NCBI RefSeq assembly: GCF_023744375.2
Contig: NZ_CP146284.1
Span: forward strand, 1-64,000
DNA length: 64,000 bases
Reading direction: 5' to 3'
DNA from: Parabacteroides sp. AD58
Lineage (GTDB): Bacteria; Bacteroidota; Bacteroidia; Bacteroidales; Tannerellaceae
Numbering within the stretch: the first letter of the stretch is position 1; the number at the start of each line of letters is the position of its first letter. Position numbers and translations under genes: made by a program. The notes under the pieces were generated by a model. That model had not been told where the DNA came from, did not search any database, and worked only from the letters and a program-made list of their open reading frames with translations. Below, piece after piece: positions 1 to 9,472 of this stretch.

Positions 1-1395
1 ATGCAGTCTGATTGTAAAATATTGTGGAATAAGTGCCTGGAAATTATAAGGGACATTTTACCGGAGGAACAGTTTAATACGTGGTTCCGCCCGATAATTC
101 CTTATTCTTTTAATGAGAAAAAAGAGTTTAGGATTTTGGTGCCTTCTAATTTTTTTGGAGAATATATTGAAGCTAATTTCCAGAATTTACTGATGCCTGT
201 AGTTCAGCGAGTAATGGGACCAGAGGTGTCATTGATATATCGTGTAGCTACGTATGGCGATGTAACAGACGAAGGAGCAATGATGGATTGTCATCCAGAG
301 CCGGCGGTAAAGTCTGCTCCGGTTCGTACGTCAGTTCCGGGTCTGTTTGATCAGCGGGCTCCCCAAGATTGGAACTCTTATTTGAATCCTAAATATAGTT
401 TTGAGAATTATTTTGAAGGAGAAAGCAATAAATTAGTGCGTTCTGCAAGTGAGGCCATTGCTCAGAATCCGGGTAAGACAGCTTTTAATCCGATGTTTAT
501 TTTTGGAGCTTCGGGTGTAGGTAAGACGCATTTGTGTCATGCCATAGGTAATCGTATACAACAGTTGCACCCTGGAAAGAAAGTCTTGTATGTTTCTGCG
601 CATTTGTTTAGTACGCAATTTACAGATGCTGTAAGAAAAAATAATGTCAATGATTTCTTGTATTTTTATCAGGGCGTGGATGTCCTGTTATTGGATGATG
701 TACAAGAATTTATTGGTAAGGATAAAACGCAGAATACTTTTTTCCATATATTCAATCATTTGCATATGTTGAATAAACAGTTGGTTTTGACATCTGATAA
801 ACCTCCTGTTGAGCTTCAAGGTATGGAAGAACGTCTGTTTACTCGTTTGAAATGGGGATTGACAGCAGAATTGAGCCGTCCTGATCTGGATTTGAGAAAG
901 AAGATTCTGAAGAACAAGATGACACATGACGGTATTGTAATTCCTGATGATGTCTTCAATTTTATTGCCAATAATGTAACGGAGAATGTACGGGATTTGG
1001 AAGGTATATTGGTCTCTTTAATGGCTAATTCTCTGGTCAACAATAAGGAAATTGATATGTCTCTTACTAAACGGGTGGTAAGCCTTTCTGTTCGTTTGGA
1101 AAAGAAACAGATTTCAGTTCAGTCCATACAGGAAACCGTATGTAAATATTTTAATTTGGAATTGTCTGCTATCCAGACAAATTCCCGTAAACGCGAAATA
1201 GTACAAGCACGCCAGATAACCATGTATTTGGCTAAAAAATATACTGACTGCTCTTTTTCTCATATAGGAAAGATTGTTGGAAAGAAAGACCACGCAACTG
1301 TTTTGCATGCTTGCAAGACGATCAAAGATCAGATTGATACAAATAAGTCTTTCCGCACTTCAGTAGAAGAGATTGAGAGCTTGTTGAAAAGCTAA
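1..1395 (+). CDS. dnaA: Chromosomal replication initiator DnaA
   Basis: DnaA (464 aa) binds DnaA boxes at oriC, unwinds the origin with ATP and helps load the helicase. The protein shows the usual order: an N-terminal interaction domain (about 1-85), a short linker, the AAA+ domain with Walker A GASGVGKT at residues 169-176 and Walker B LLLDD ending at 233, and the C-terminal DNA-binding domain with DHATVLHA at 430-437. The length is normal. The ATG is the first base of the window, so promoter and upstream origin region cannot be seen. I found no clear DnaA box cluster in the 49 bp after the gene. Identification is essentially certain. Confidence 0.98.
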   Translation: MQSDCKILWNKCLEIIRDILPEEQFNTWFRPIIPYSFNEKKEFRILVPSNFFGEYIEANFQNLLMPVVQRVMGPEVSLIYRVATYGDVTDEGAMMDCHPEPAVKSAPVRTSVPGLFDQRAPQDWNSYLNPKYSFENYFEGESNKLVRSASEAIAQNPGKTAFNPMFIFGASGVGKTHLCHAIGNRIQQLHPGKKVLYVSAHLFSTQFTDAVRKNNVNDFLYFYQGVDVLLLDDVQEFIGKDKTQNTFFHIFNHLHMLNKQLVLTSDKPPVELQGMEERLFTRLKWGLTAELSRPDLDLRKKILKNKMTHDGIVIPDDVFNFIANNVTENVRDLEGILVSLMANSLVNNKEIDMSLTKRVVSLSVRLEKKQISVQSIQETVCKYFNLELSAIQTNSRKREIVQARQITMYLAKKYTDCSFSHIGKIVGKKDHATVLHACKTIKDQIDTNKSFRTSVEEIESLLKS

Positions 1396-1444
1396 TTTAA
1401 GATAGTTATAAATTGTTGATCACCATAATTATAAATGAATAACA

Positions 1445-3985
1445 GTGGAACGTAAAATCTATACTTTTGACGAAGCTTTTAAAGCATCGTTAGAATACTT
1501 CACCGGTGATGAATTGGCGGCGAAAGTATGGGTAAATAAATATGCCCTAAAAGATGCTTTTGGAAATATCTATGAGCAGTCGCCTGTGGATATGCATTGG
1601 CGTTTAGCCCGTGAAATTGCTCGGATAGAGAATAAATATCCTAATCCATTATCTGAGCAGGAGTTGTTTGATCTTTTTGATCATTTCCGCTATATTATTC
1701 CGCAGGGAAGTCCGATGACCGGAATTGGAAATGATTATCAGGTAGCCTCGTTATCAAATTGTTTTGTTATAGGTTTAGATGGTCCAGCTGATTCTTATGG
1801 TGCTATTATTCGAATTGATGAGGAACAGGTTCAGTTGATGAAACGTAGAGGAGGCGTAGGGCATGATTTGTCTCATATCCGTCCGAAAGGTTCTCCTGTA
1901 AAAAATTCTGCATTGACTTCGACAGGACTTGTCCCATTTATGGAGAGATATTCGAATTCTACTCGTGAGGTAGCCCAAGATGGCCGTCGGGGAGCGTTAA
2001 TGCTGTCTGTTTCTATCAAGCATCCGGATTCAGAGTCTTTTATTGATGCAAAAATGGTTGAAGGCAAAGTGACCGGAGCCAATGTTTCAGTGAAGATAGA
2101 TGACGAGTTTATGGATGCTGTAATTAATAATAAGATATACCGGCAGCAGTATCCTATTCATGCAGAGCATCCGGATTATGTAAAAGATATTGACGCTTCT
2201 GCATTATGGAAAAAGATAATTCATAATGCATGGAAATCAGCAGAACCGGGTGTATTGTTCTGGGATACGATTTTACGTGAATCTGTCGCTGATTCGTATG
2301 CTGATTTGGGATTCCGTACGGTATCTACAAATCCTTGTGGTGAAATCCCGTTGTGTCCGTATGACAGCTGTCGCTTGTTGGCTATAAATCTTTATTCCTA
2401 TGTAGTTAATCCATTTACAAAAGATGCTTATTTTGATTTTGATTTATTCAAAAAGCATGTCGGATTGGCTCAGCGCATTATGGATGATATCATAGATTTG
2501 GAATCTGAAAAGATAGAACTGATATTGAAGAAAATAGAATCTGATCCGGAATCTATGGAAATTAAGCAGCCTGAGCATTATTTATGGGAAAAGATTCAGC
2601 GAAAGACATTGATGGGACGTCGTACTGGTGTGGGGATAACTGCAGAAGGTGATATGTTGGCTGCCCTGAATTTGCGTTATGGTACAGAAGAAGCTACCGA
2701 TTTTGCAGAAAAAGTACAGAAGACCTTAGCTTTGGCTGCATATCGCTCGTCTGTAAATATGGCTAAAGAACGTGGAGCCTTTGAAATATATGACGCAAAG
2801 CGAGAAGAAAATAATCCGTTTATAAACCGACTGAAAGAAGCTGATCCTTCCTTGTATGAGGATATGGTGAAATATGGTCGTCGTAATATAGCGTGTTTGA
2901 CAATAGCACCAACGGGTACAACCAGTTTGATGACTCAGACAACGTCGGGAATAGAACCCGTCTTTTTGCCTGTCTATAAAAGACGTAGAAAGGTAAATCC
3001 GAACGATGCTGATTCACGTGTTGATTTTGTGGACGAGACAGGAGATGCTTTTGAAGAATATATTGTTTTTCATCATAAGTTTGTAACTTGGATGCAAGCC
3101 AATGGTTATTCTGTGACGAAAAAATACTCTCAGGAAGAAGTAGACAGCTTGGTTGAGAAATCTCCGTATTTTAAAGCTACTTCAAATGATGTGGATTGGT
3201 TGCAGAAGGTCCGAATGCAAGGGCGTATTCAGAAATGGGTTGACCATTCTATTAGTGTTACAATTAACCTGCCTAATAACGTAACAGAGGAGCTGGTAGA
3301 TCAATTGTATGTAGAAGCTTGGAAGAGTGGTTGTAAAGGTTGTACAGTTTATCGGGATGGGTCTCGTTCCGGCGTATTAATTGCAACTGATAAGAAGAAA
3401 AAGAAGGATGATTGCAATTGTATGCAGCCTCCGGTAATTGTTTCTACTCGCCCGAGGGAATTGGAGGCTGATGTTGTCCGTTTCCAGAATAAAAAAGAAA
3501 AGTGGATCGCGTTTGTGGGCTTGTTGAATGGCCGTCCGTACGAAATTTTTACAGGATTGGCTGATGATGAAGAAGGCATTATGGTTCCGAAGAACATCGT
3601 GAAAGGCTCGATCATTAAGAGTTATGATGAAGATGGAAAGAAACATTATGACTTTCAGTTTAAGAATAAGCGGGGGTATAAGATGACCATTGAAGGGTTG
3701 GACGGAAAGTTTGATCCGGAATATTGGAATTATGCGAAGCTGATTTCGGGAGTATTGCGTTATGGCATGCCTATTGACCAGGTAATTAAATTAGTTCAAG
3801 GCATGGATTTAAATAATGAGTCAATCAATACGTGGAAGAACGGTGTAGAACGTGCATTAAAGAAATATCTGCCTAATGGAACGGAAGCAAAAGGCCAGAA
3901 ATGTCCTAATTGCGGCCAAGAGACTTTGGTCTATCAGGAAGGATGTTTGATTTGTACAAACTGTGGCGCCTCTCGTTGTGGATAA
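1445..3985 (+). CDS. nrdJ: Adenosylcobalamin-dependent (class II) ribonucleotide reductase
   Basis: This 846-aa enzyme reduces ribonucleotides to deoxyribonucleotides using a cobalamin-generated thiyl radical, without oxygen. Visible family marks are NPCGE at 296-300, containing an active-site cysteine, PTGTTS from residue 489, and a C-terminal Cys-rich segment (about 820-846, CPNC and CTNC pairs) that resembles a zinc ribbon and probably carries the redox cysteines. The start is GTG at 1445; the nearby ATG at 1435 is in another frame and stops after six codons. The gene follows dnaA by 49 bp and may be co-transcribed. No cobalamin riboswitch fits in that gap, so B12 control is not evident here. 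Confidence 0.93.
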   Translation: MERKIYTFDEAFKASLEYFTGDELAAKVWVNKYALKDAFGNIYEQSPVDMHWRLAREIARIENKYPNPLSEQELFDLFDHFRYIIPQGSPMTGIGNDYQVASLSNCFVIGLDGPADSYGAIIRIDEEQVQLMKRRGGVGHDLSHIRPKGSPVKNSALTSTGLVPFMERYSNSTREVAQDGRRGALMLSVSIKHPDSESFIDAKMVEGKVTGANVSVKIDDEFMDAVINNKIYRQQYPIHAEHPDYVKDIDASALWKKIIHNAWKSAEPGVLFWDTILRESVADSYADLGFRTVSTNPCGEIPLCPYDSCRLLAINLYSYVVNPFTKDAYFDFDLFKKHVGLAQRIMDDIIDLESEKIELILKKIESDPESMEIKQPEHYLWEKIQRKTLMGRRTGVGITAEGDMLAALNLRYGTEEATDFAEKVQKTLALAAYRSSVNMAKERGAFEIYDAKREENNPFINRLKEADPSLYEDMVKYGRRNIACLTIAPTGTTSLMTQTTSGIEPVFLPVYKRRRKVNPNDADSRVDFVDETGDAFEEYIVFHHKFVTWMQANGYSVTKKYSQEEVDSLVEKSPYFKATSNDVDWLQKVRMQGRIQKWVDHSISVTINLPNNVTEELVDQLYVEAWKSGCKGCTVYRDGSRSGVLIATDKKKKKDDCNCMQPPVIVSTRPRELEADVVRFQNKKEKWIAFVGLLNGRPYEIFTGLADDEEGIMVPKNIVKGSIIKSYDEDGKKHYDFQFKNKRGYKMTIEGLDGKFDPEYWNYAKLISGVLRYGMPIDQVIKLVQGMDLNNESINTWKNGVERALKKYLPNGTEAKGQKCPNCGQETLVYQEGCLICTNCGASRCG

Positions 3986-4018
3986 AAATTCTAAATAAAT
4001 AAATAATTATGTAATTGT

Positions 4019-4063
4019 AACCTTCTGATTGATACATTCTGTTTAGATCAGAAGGTTTTTTAT
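4019..4063. terminator. Bidirectional terminator between nrdJ and bactofilin
   Basis: An 11-bp perfect stem (AACCTTCTGAT at 4019-4029 with ATCAGAAGGTT at 4047-4057) is followed by a T run on the plus strand. It lies between convergent genes and probably serves both. Confidence 0.85.
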
Positions 4064-4068
4064 TTTTA

Positions 4069-4455
4069 CTATTGTTGGATGGAATCTTTTTCTGCAGTGG
4101 CAGCAGTCATGGTACATTTTCCGTTGAAAATGGCATTGGGCTCAATTTCAATGTTAGGCGCAGAAATATCTCCTTGGATTTTCGCTGTTGCTTTTAAAAC
4201 GAGTTTTGTCGTTACTTGAATAGAACCCGTTACATTTCCATGTATTTCTGCATTATTGGAAACGATATTTCCTTTGATGCTCCCTTTGGGGCCTACTACA
4301 ATTTTGGCTTTGCAGTGGATGTCACCTTCAACAATTCCGTCAAGTCTGAAATCAGTATCTGTAGAAATATTACCTTTTATGGTTGTACCTGCAGATAGCG
4401 TATTATGCAAACCATTGCTTGTTTGTTCTTCGTTCTTTTGTTTGTTTCCAATCAT
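4069..4455 (-). CDS. Bactofilin family cytoskeletal protein
   Basis: Bactofilins polymerise without nucleotide into filaments that scaffold envelope or cell-shape proteins. The 128-aa protein has a flexible polar N-terminus (1-20), then a repetitive beta-rich core with regular GxI/GxV spacing (for example IKGNISTDTDFRLDGIVEGD) typical of the bactofilin beta-helix, and a short disordered tail. No membrane segment is visible. It is transcribed alone, divergently from folB. A -7-like TATATTTG lies upstream on the minus strand at 4489-4482. Family assignment is strong; the cellular role in this organism is unknown. Confidence 0.88.
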   Translation of the reverse strand: MIGNKQKNEEQTSNGLHNTLSAGTTIKGNISTDTDFRLDGIVEGDIHCKAKIVVGPKGSIKGNIVSNNAEIHGNVTGSIQVTTKLVLKATAKIQGDISAPNIEIEPNAIFNGKCTMTAATAEKDSIQQ

Positions 4456-4572
4456 AGGGCAATAATATTACGAATGTCTTGCAAATATAGACTATTTTTT
4501 TGCTGAGGCGTTTAATTTGGACTATATTTAAAGCCAAATTCAGGAATTGCAGGTGGATGGATAAATATAGAT

Positions 4573-4926
4573 ATGACAACACAGATTGAATTAAAATCGA
4601 TGAAGTTCTACGCATATCATGGTGTAGGTCCTCAAGAACAACAGGTCGGCAATTTGTTTATTATTGACTTACTGCTTACAGTGAATGTGATCCAAGCTAT
4701 TGAGAGTGATAGTTTGGATGATACAGTAAATTATGCGGAGGTATATGACGTGGTTAAATCAGAAATGGAACAGCCTTCAAAGTTGATCGAGCATGTTGCT
4801 GGGCGAATAGTGAAAGCTTTAAAAATCCGTTTCCCGAAGATTGAACATGTTCAAATTAAATTGGCGAAACTTAATCCTCCTTTTGGTGGAGATATACAAA
4901 GTGCAGCCGTATTATTGAATGATTAA
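4573..4926 (+). CDS. folB: Dihydroneopterin aldolase
   Basis: FolB (117 aa, normal length) converts 7,8-dihydroneopterin to 6-hydroxymethyl-dihydropterin and glycolaldehyde in folate synthesis. The N-terminus (IELKSMKFYAYHGVGPQEQQ) holds the conserved FYAYHGV segment, and DTVNYAEVYDVV and the LIEHVAGRI region carry the usual conserved Tyr and Glu residues. It is divergent from bactofilin and sits 31 bp before the hydrogenase gene, with which it could be co-transcribed although no functional link is obvious. Confidence 0.93.
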   Translation: MTTQIELKSMKFYAYHGVGPQEQQVGNLFIIDLLLTVNVIQAIESDSLDDTVNYAEVYDVVKSEMEQPSKLIEHVAGRIVKALKIRFPKIEHVQIKLAKLNPPFGGDIQSAAVLLND

Positions 4927-4957
4927 TTATTAAATAGTTTTAGAAAGGATAAATACT

Positions 4958-6412
4958 ATGTTTATGGCATATACTAATAATGTGATGATCGTTCGCCATA
5001 GTTTGTTAGCTAATTTAGTAAAGCTATGGAAAGAAGATAGGTTAGTTGAAGAGATTGATCGTATACCCATTAAATGGAGTCCTCGCCGTGCTAAGCCTAA
5101 AGGGCGGTGTTGTATCTATAAGGAAAGAGCTGTATTGAAATATAAAACACTTCCGTTGTTGGGGTTTGATATGAGCGATGAAAAGGATGAGCTTACACCA
5201 TTATCAACATATGCAAAGCAGGCATTGGAACGTACAGAAAATTTGAAGGAAAACTTGATGTGCGTAATAGATGAAGCATGCTCTTCGTGTGTCTCTGTTA
5301 ATTATGAGATCACCAACTTATGCAGAGGATGTGTAGCCAGAAGCTGTTACATGAATTGTCCGAAAGACGCTATCCATTTTAAGAAAAACGGAAAAGCGGA
5401 AATCGATCATGAAAGATGCATCAGTTGTGGAAAGTGTTATCAAAATTGTCCTTATCATGCGATCGTGTATATCCCGATTCCATGTGAGGAAGTTTGTCCG
5501 GTGAAGGCTATTAGTAAGGATGAATATGGAGTTGAACATATCGATGAATCAAAATGCATTTATTGTGGAAAATGCTTGAATGCATGTCCGTTTGGCGCCA
5601 TTTTTGAGATATCACAAGTTTTTGATATCTTACAGCAGATAAAAAAAGGAACGGAGATAGTTGCTATAGTTGCTCCATCCATACTTGGCCAATTTGGCTG
5701 TACTAAAGAGCAGGTTTACGGAGCGTTGAAACAAATTGGTTTTACGGATGTGATGGAAGTTGCTCAAGGAGCAATGGAAACAACCCGGAGAGAAGCAGAA
5801 GAGTTAAAAGAAAAGCTTCATGAAGGACAGTCTTTTATGACTACCAGCTGTTGCCCATCATATATTCAATTGGTAGAAAAACATATACCTGATTTGAAAA
5901 AATATGTATCAACAACGGGCTCACCTATGTACTATACGGCTCGAATGGTGAGAAAAGAACGTCCCAATGCCAAGATAGTTTTTGTTGGCCCTTGTGTAGC
6001 TAAGCGTAAAGAAGTAAAAATAGATCCTTGTGTAGATTATGCACTTACTTTTGAAGAAGTAGCTTCTATTTTTACGGGGATGGATATAAACCTGGATACT
6101 GTAACGCCGATGTCTCTACTATCAACAGCTTCAAGAGAAGCTTATGGATTCGCCCAAAGTGGAGGAGTCGTAAATGCTGTAAAAGTTTGTTTACAAAAAG
6201 ATTCTGTTAATGCTATACAAGTAGCGGGATTGAATAAAAAGAATGTTTCGTTGCTTAGAGGATATGCGAAGATGGGTAAGGCTCCTGCTCAATTTGTAGA
6301 AGTAATGGCATGTGACGGTGGCTGTGTAACGGGGCCAAGTGTATATGGAGATAAATCTGTCGGCCAAAAGCAATTATTAAAAGAATTGGCAAAAATTACT
6401 GGTGATAAATAG
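4958..6412 (+). CDS. Monomeric [FeFe]-hydrogenase, group B-like
   Basis: A 484-aa cytoplasmic iron hydrogenase, expected to couple ferredoxin redox to H2 formation or uptake. After an N-terminal region of about 105 residues with few recognisable features come Cys-rich ferredoxin-type segments (about 105-215, several CxxCxxC patterns followed by CP), then the H-cluster domain. The three H-cluster motifs are intact: TSCC at 296-299, GPCVAK from 344, and EVMACDGGC at 448-456, so it is likely catalytic. The TSCCPSY form and the lack of a NuoG-like N-terminus suggest the group B type. HydE, HydF and HydG maturases are not in this window. A sensory role is possible but less likely with all ligands present. 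Confidence 0.87.
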   Translation: MFMAYTNNVMIVRHSLLANLVKLWKEDRLVEEIDRIPIKWSPRRAKPKGRCCIYKERAVLKYKTLPLLGFDMSDEKDELTPLSTYAKQALERTENLKENLMCVIDEACSSCVSVNYEITNLCRGCVARSCYMNCPKDAIHFKKNGKAEIDHERCISCGKCYQNCPYHAIVYIPIPCEEVCPVKAISKDEYGVEHIDESKCIYCGKCLNACPFGAIFEISQVFDILQQIKKGTEIVAIVAPSILGQFGCTKEQVYGALKQIGFTDVMEVAQGAMETTRREAEELKEKLHEGQSFMTTSCCPSYIQLVEKHIPDLKKYVSTTGSPMYYTARMVRKERPNAKIVFVGPCVAKRKEVKIDPCVDYALTFEEVASIFTGMDINLDTVTPMSLLSTASREAYGFAQSGGVVNAVKVCLQKDSVNAIQVAGLNKKNVSLLRGYAKMGKAPAQFVEVMACDGGCVTGPSVYGDKSVGQKQLLKELAKITGDK

Positions 6413-6481
6413 TCTTTTGGTTTTTGATGCAAATTGAAAGCGTATGGATAAAAAAGCTTTCAATGAATTTTGTAATTCATA

Positions 6482-6514
6482 TTTGAGATAGTTTCGAAAA
6501 GGATTGTATCTTTG
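6482..6514 (+). promoter_or_regulatory. Promoter of cutC
   Basis: TTTG at 6482-6485, a 21-bp spacer and TATCTTTG at 6507-6514 match the Bacteroidetes -33/-7 promoter. Transcription would start near 6520. This excludes the upstream in-frame TTG at 6512 as the cutC start. Confidence 0.7.
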
Positions 6515-6577
6515 TATAATGTAATGAAATATGATTGTTGGTTCATATTTCGAGATGGACATAAACATTTGTATAGA

Positions 6578-7324
6578 ATGAAACGTATCATTGAAATATG
6601 TGCGAATTCAGCACAAAGTTGCGTGGAGGCAGAAGCCGGAGGAGCCTCGAGAGTAGAACTTTGTGCTGGTATTCCTGAAGGAGGAACAACTCCAAGTTAC
6701 GGGGAAATAATGACAGCCAAGCAATTGACATCTCAGATAGATATCAATGTTATCATTCGTCCGCGGGGAGGAGATTTCCTCTATACAAATGCAGAAGTAA
6801 ATTCTATGCTTTTGGATATTCATCTGTGTAAACAACTTGGCGTTCATGGGGTCGTGTTTGGCTGCCTGACGAAAGAAGGTGATATTGATGTTCCTTTGAT
6901 GAAGAAACTGATTGATGCAGCTAAGCCTCTGTCAGTAACCTGTCATAGAGCATTTGATGTTTGTAGAGATCCTTTTAAGGCATTAGAACAGTTAATAGAA
7001 TTAGGATGTGACCGGATTTTAACTTCCGGACAACAATCAGATGCCTTTAAAGGAATTCCATTAATTAAAAAGTTGGTTGAAAAAGCAGCTGGCCGTATTA
7101 TCATTATGCCGGGTTGTGGTGTAAGAGATACTAATATCGATCAAATTGAACGGGAAACGGGAGCCGTTGAATTTCATACATCTGCGAGAAGCGTTATACA
7201 GAGTCAGATGGAATATAGAAAAGAAGAGGTCCCTATGGGAAGCAATGCCGTTTCATCAGAATTCGAAACAGTACAGACAGACCGTAAAAAGGTATCTCGG
7301 TTTGTTTATGGATTGGAAAAGTAA
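6578..7324 (+). CDS. cutC: CutC family protein (copper homeostasis / PF03932)
   Basis: CutC proteins are cytoplasmic TIM barrels linked to copper tolerance, although their biochemical activity is unsettled. From the chosen ATG the protein is 248 aa, the usual length, and starts MKRIIEICANSAQSC. Conserved pieces include the AGGASRVELCAGIPEGGTTP segment, VIIRPRGGDF, the TCHRAFD motif and LTSGQQSDA. The start at 6578 is preferred over an in-frame TTG at 6512 because that codon lies inside the -7 box. The gene is followed by coaX on the same strand. Confidence 0.92.
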   Translation: MKRIIEICANSAQSCVEAEAGGASRVELCAGIPEGGTTPSYGEIMTAKQLTSQIDINVIIRPRGGDFLYTNAEVNSMLLDIHLCKQLGVHGVVFGCLTKEGDIDVPLMKKLIDAAKPLSVTCHRAFDVCRDPFKALEQLIELGCDRILTSGQQSDAFKGIPLIKKLVEKAAGRIIIMPGCGVRDTNIDQIERETGAVEFHTSARSVIQSQMEYRKEEVPMGSNAVSSEFETVQTDRKKVSRFVYGLEK

Positions 7325-7427
7325 ATGAGGTTAATATAAGAATTTGGTGTTAACATAAAAGAAAAACAAAAAGAATGGAGCTTATTTCATGAATTTTGTT
7401 TTCCTTTGCGAAAAATATCATTTTGAG

Positions 7428-8156
7428 GTGAATTTGATTGTAGAACAAGGAAACACATCTACAAAAGTAGCTGTATATGCAGAAGGAAAGCTGGTAGCTT
7501 CTTTTGTTTATAAGGGTTTCGATAAAAAGAAGATAGCGCCGTTATTTGACGTATATCCTTTGGATAAAGGAATCTATTCAACAGTGTCTGATGTAGATGA
7601 AGAGTTGATCGCTTATTTGAATGAGCGTCTTTCTTGTTTTATCTTTTTTGATAACGAGGTCAAGTTACCCATAACTATCAAGTATAAAACACCTCAAACA
7701 TTAGGTAAGGATCGTATTGCAGCAGTCGTTGGAGCATATTATGTTCAGCCAAATAGGAATATTCTGGTTATTGATGCAGGAACGTGTATTACTTATGAAA
7801 TTTTGGAAGCTTCGGGAGCCTATATAGGAGGAAATATTTCTCCAGGTATGACAACCCGTTTTAAAGCGTTAAATGATTATACAAAGAAATTACCTCTACT
7901 AGATGAGAGGGAAGAGGTTCCCTTATGGGGAACTTGTACGGAAGATGCAATCCGGGCCGGTGTGGTGAATGGCATAGTGTTTGAAATGGATGGATATATT
8001 GATACGGTAAAGGAATTATATTCGGATGTTTTGGTTTTTTTAACGGGAGGACATTCGTTTTATTTTGAAAGCCGATTAAAAAACTCCATCTTTGCAGACA
8101 TTAATTTAGTGTTGACAGGATTAAATAGAATCTTAGAGTACAATGTTGAAAATTGA
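7428..8156 (+). CDS. coaX: Type III pantothenate kinase
   Basis: CoaX phosphorylates pantothenate in the first committed step of coenzyme A synthesis. The ASKHA fold is shown by the N-terminal phosphate loop (NLIVEQGNTSTK), GKDRIAAVVGA, the IDAGTCITYE motif, GGNISPGMTTR and a C-terminal LTGG. The GTG at 7428 gives 242 aa and aligns with the usual start just before the phosphate loop; an ATG at 7389 would add 13 atypical residues. The first acidic residue, usually Asp in DxGNT, is Glu here, while the second ATP-site Asp (IDAGT) is kept. It overlaps the next gene by 14 bp, so it probably heads the envelope operon. Confidence 0.9.
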   Translation: MNLIVEQGNTSTKVAVYAEGKLVASFVYKGFDKKKIAPLFDVYPLDKGIYSTVSDVDEELIAYLNERLSCFIFFDNEVKLPITIKYKTPQTLGKDRIAAVVGAYYVQPNRNILVIDAGTCITYEILEASGAYIGGNISPGMTTRFKALNDYTKKLPLLDEREEVPLWGTCTEDAIRAGVVNGIVFEMDGYIDTVKELYSDVLVFLTGGHSFYFESRLKNSIFADINLVLTGLNRILEYNVEN

Positions 8157-9441
8157 GAAATTTATTTTGTCGGGAGTTTTGTTGTTGACTCAATTGTCGG
8201 TTTGGGGACAAAACAATACAGCATCTCCTTATACTCGATTTGGGTTTGGAGAAATTGCTGATCGTTCTTTTGGTGCTGGCCGTGCAATGGGAGGTGTAGG
8301 GATTGGTTTGCGTTCTCCTGAACAAATAAATCCGATGAACCCTGCATCTTACAGTTGTATGGATTCTTTGACCTTTATTTTTGATTTTGGAGCGTCTTTG
8401 AAGGCTTCTTCATTTAAAGATCAGTCGAATCAGTACAATCATTTGAGTGGTAATTTAGAGTATGTTGCTATTCAATTTCCTATTACAAAATGGTTGGCGA
8501 TGAGTGCTGGGTTATTACCCTATTCTTTTGTCGGGTATAAATTTGGAGAAGTCTCAACCATAGGAGATGCTACATATCAGAATACATATTCTGGTACAGG
8601 GGGATTAAACGATTTGTATGGAGGATTGTCTATAGATATATGGAAGAAGAGATTAGCGATAGGTGCTAATTTCGGGTTCTTATTCGGAAATATAGAACAT
8701 GCCCAATATCTGATGTTTTCTTCTAATGAGGACGATGGTTCGTCTCCTTATGCCAATCATCGTGTTCGCCAGATGAAGGTTAAGGATATGAAGATGGATT
8801 TTGGTTTGCAGTATACTCATCCTTTAAGTGCAACAGAAAGCTTGACTTTAGGATTGACGTATTCGCCGAATAACCGGTTGAATGTAAAGACTTATGATCG
8901 TATTGAAAAATTAGAGATAAGTAATTCTACAGTGATTGAGTCTTCTACAGATACAATTCAGGGTCTTCGTTATGATTTGCCAAATTCGTTTGGAATAGGC
9001 TTATCTTACATGAAGATAGATAAATTGTTACTGGCAGCAGATTTTTTATATGAAGATTGGAATAACGCCAGTTTCATGGGGGAGAAAGGCACATTCCAAA
9101 ATCGTACGCGTTTTGCAATAGGTGCACAATATGAACCAAATGCAAGAGCTCGAAATTATTTTAATCGTATTCGTTATCGGGCAGGTTTTCATTACGGCGA
9201 TTCATACGTGCGAGTTAATCAGTCTGCAGAGAACGGCAATAAAGGATACGGTTATAATGAATATGGCGCAAGTTTAGGTTTGGGGTTGCCTTTAGTAGAT
9301 AATCGTTCGATTGTAAATGTTTCATTTGAGTATGTAAAGGTTAAACCTGAACAGGCATTTATGGTTGATGAACAGTATTTTCGCGTAACCGTGAATTATA
9401 CGTTTAATGAACGTTGGTTCTTTAAGTTTAAATTGGATTAA
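8143..9441 (+). CDS. Predicted outer-membrane beta-barrel protein
   Basis: A 432-aa protein with a signal peptide (about 1-22, ending near WGQ) and many alternating aromatic/glycine beta strands, for example GLSIDIWKKRLAIGANFGFL and the terminal FRVTVNYTFNERWFFKFKLD. It contains the SPYTRFGFGE segment near the N-terminus and ends in a strand rich in aromatics, as outer-membrane barrels do. It resembles the Bacteroidetes family distantly related to FadL/PorV-type barrels, but I cannot name a substrate. Translational overlap with coaX and close spacing to the TPR and lptC genes suggest a role in envelope assembly. Confidence 0.72.
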   Translation: MLKIEKFILSGVLLLTQLSVWGQNNTASPYTRFGFGEIADRSFGAGRAMGGVGIGLRSPEQINPMNPASYSCMDSLTFIFDFGASLKASSFKDQSNQYNHLSGNLEYVAIQFPITKWLAMSAGLLPYSFVGYKFGEVSTIGDATYQNTYSGTGGLNDLYGGLSIDIWKKRLAIGANFGFLFGNIEHAQYLMFSSNEDDGSSPYANHRVRQMKVKDMKMDFGLQYTHPLSATESLTLGLTYSPNNRLNVKTYDRIEKLEISNSTVIESSTDTIQGLRYDLPNSFGIGLSYMKIDKLLLAADFLYEDWNNASFMGEKGTFQNRTRFAIGAQYEPNARARNYFNRIRYRAGFHYGDSYVRVNQSAENGNKGYGYNEYGASLGLGLPLVDNRSIVNVSFEYVKVKPEQAFMVDEQYFRVTVNYTFNERWFFKFKLD

Positions 9442-9472
9442 TAATATAGTTAACTTTAATTGAAAAATAGAT

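Noticed and set aside
1396..1444. A cobalamin riboswitch controlling nrdJ
   Set aside because: The gap is only 49 bp, too short for the riboswitch, and no B12-box-like sequence is visible.
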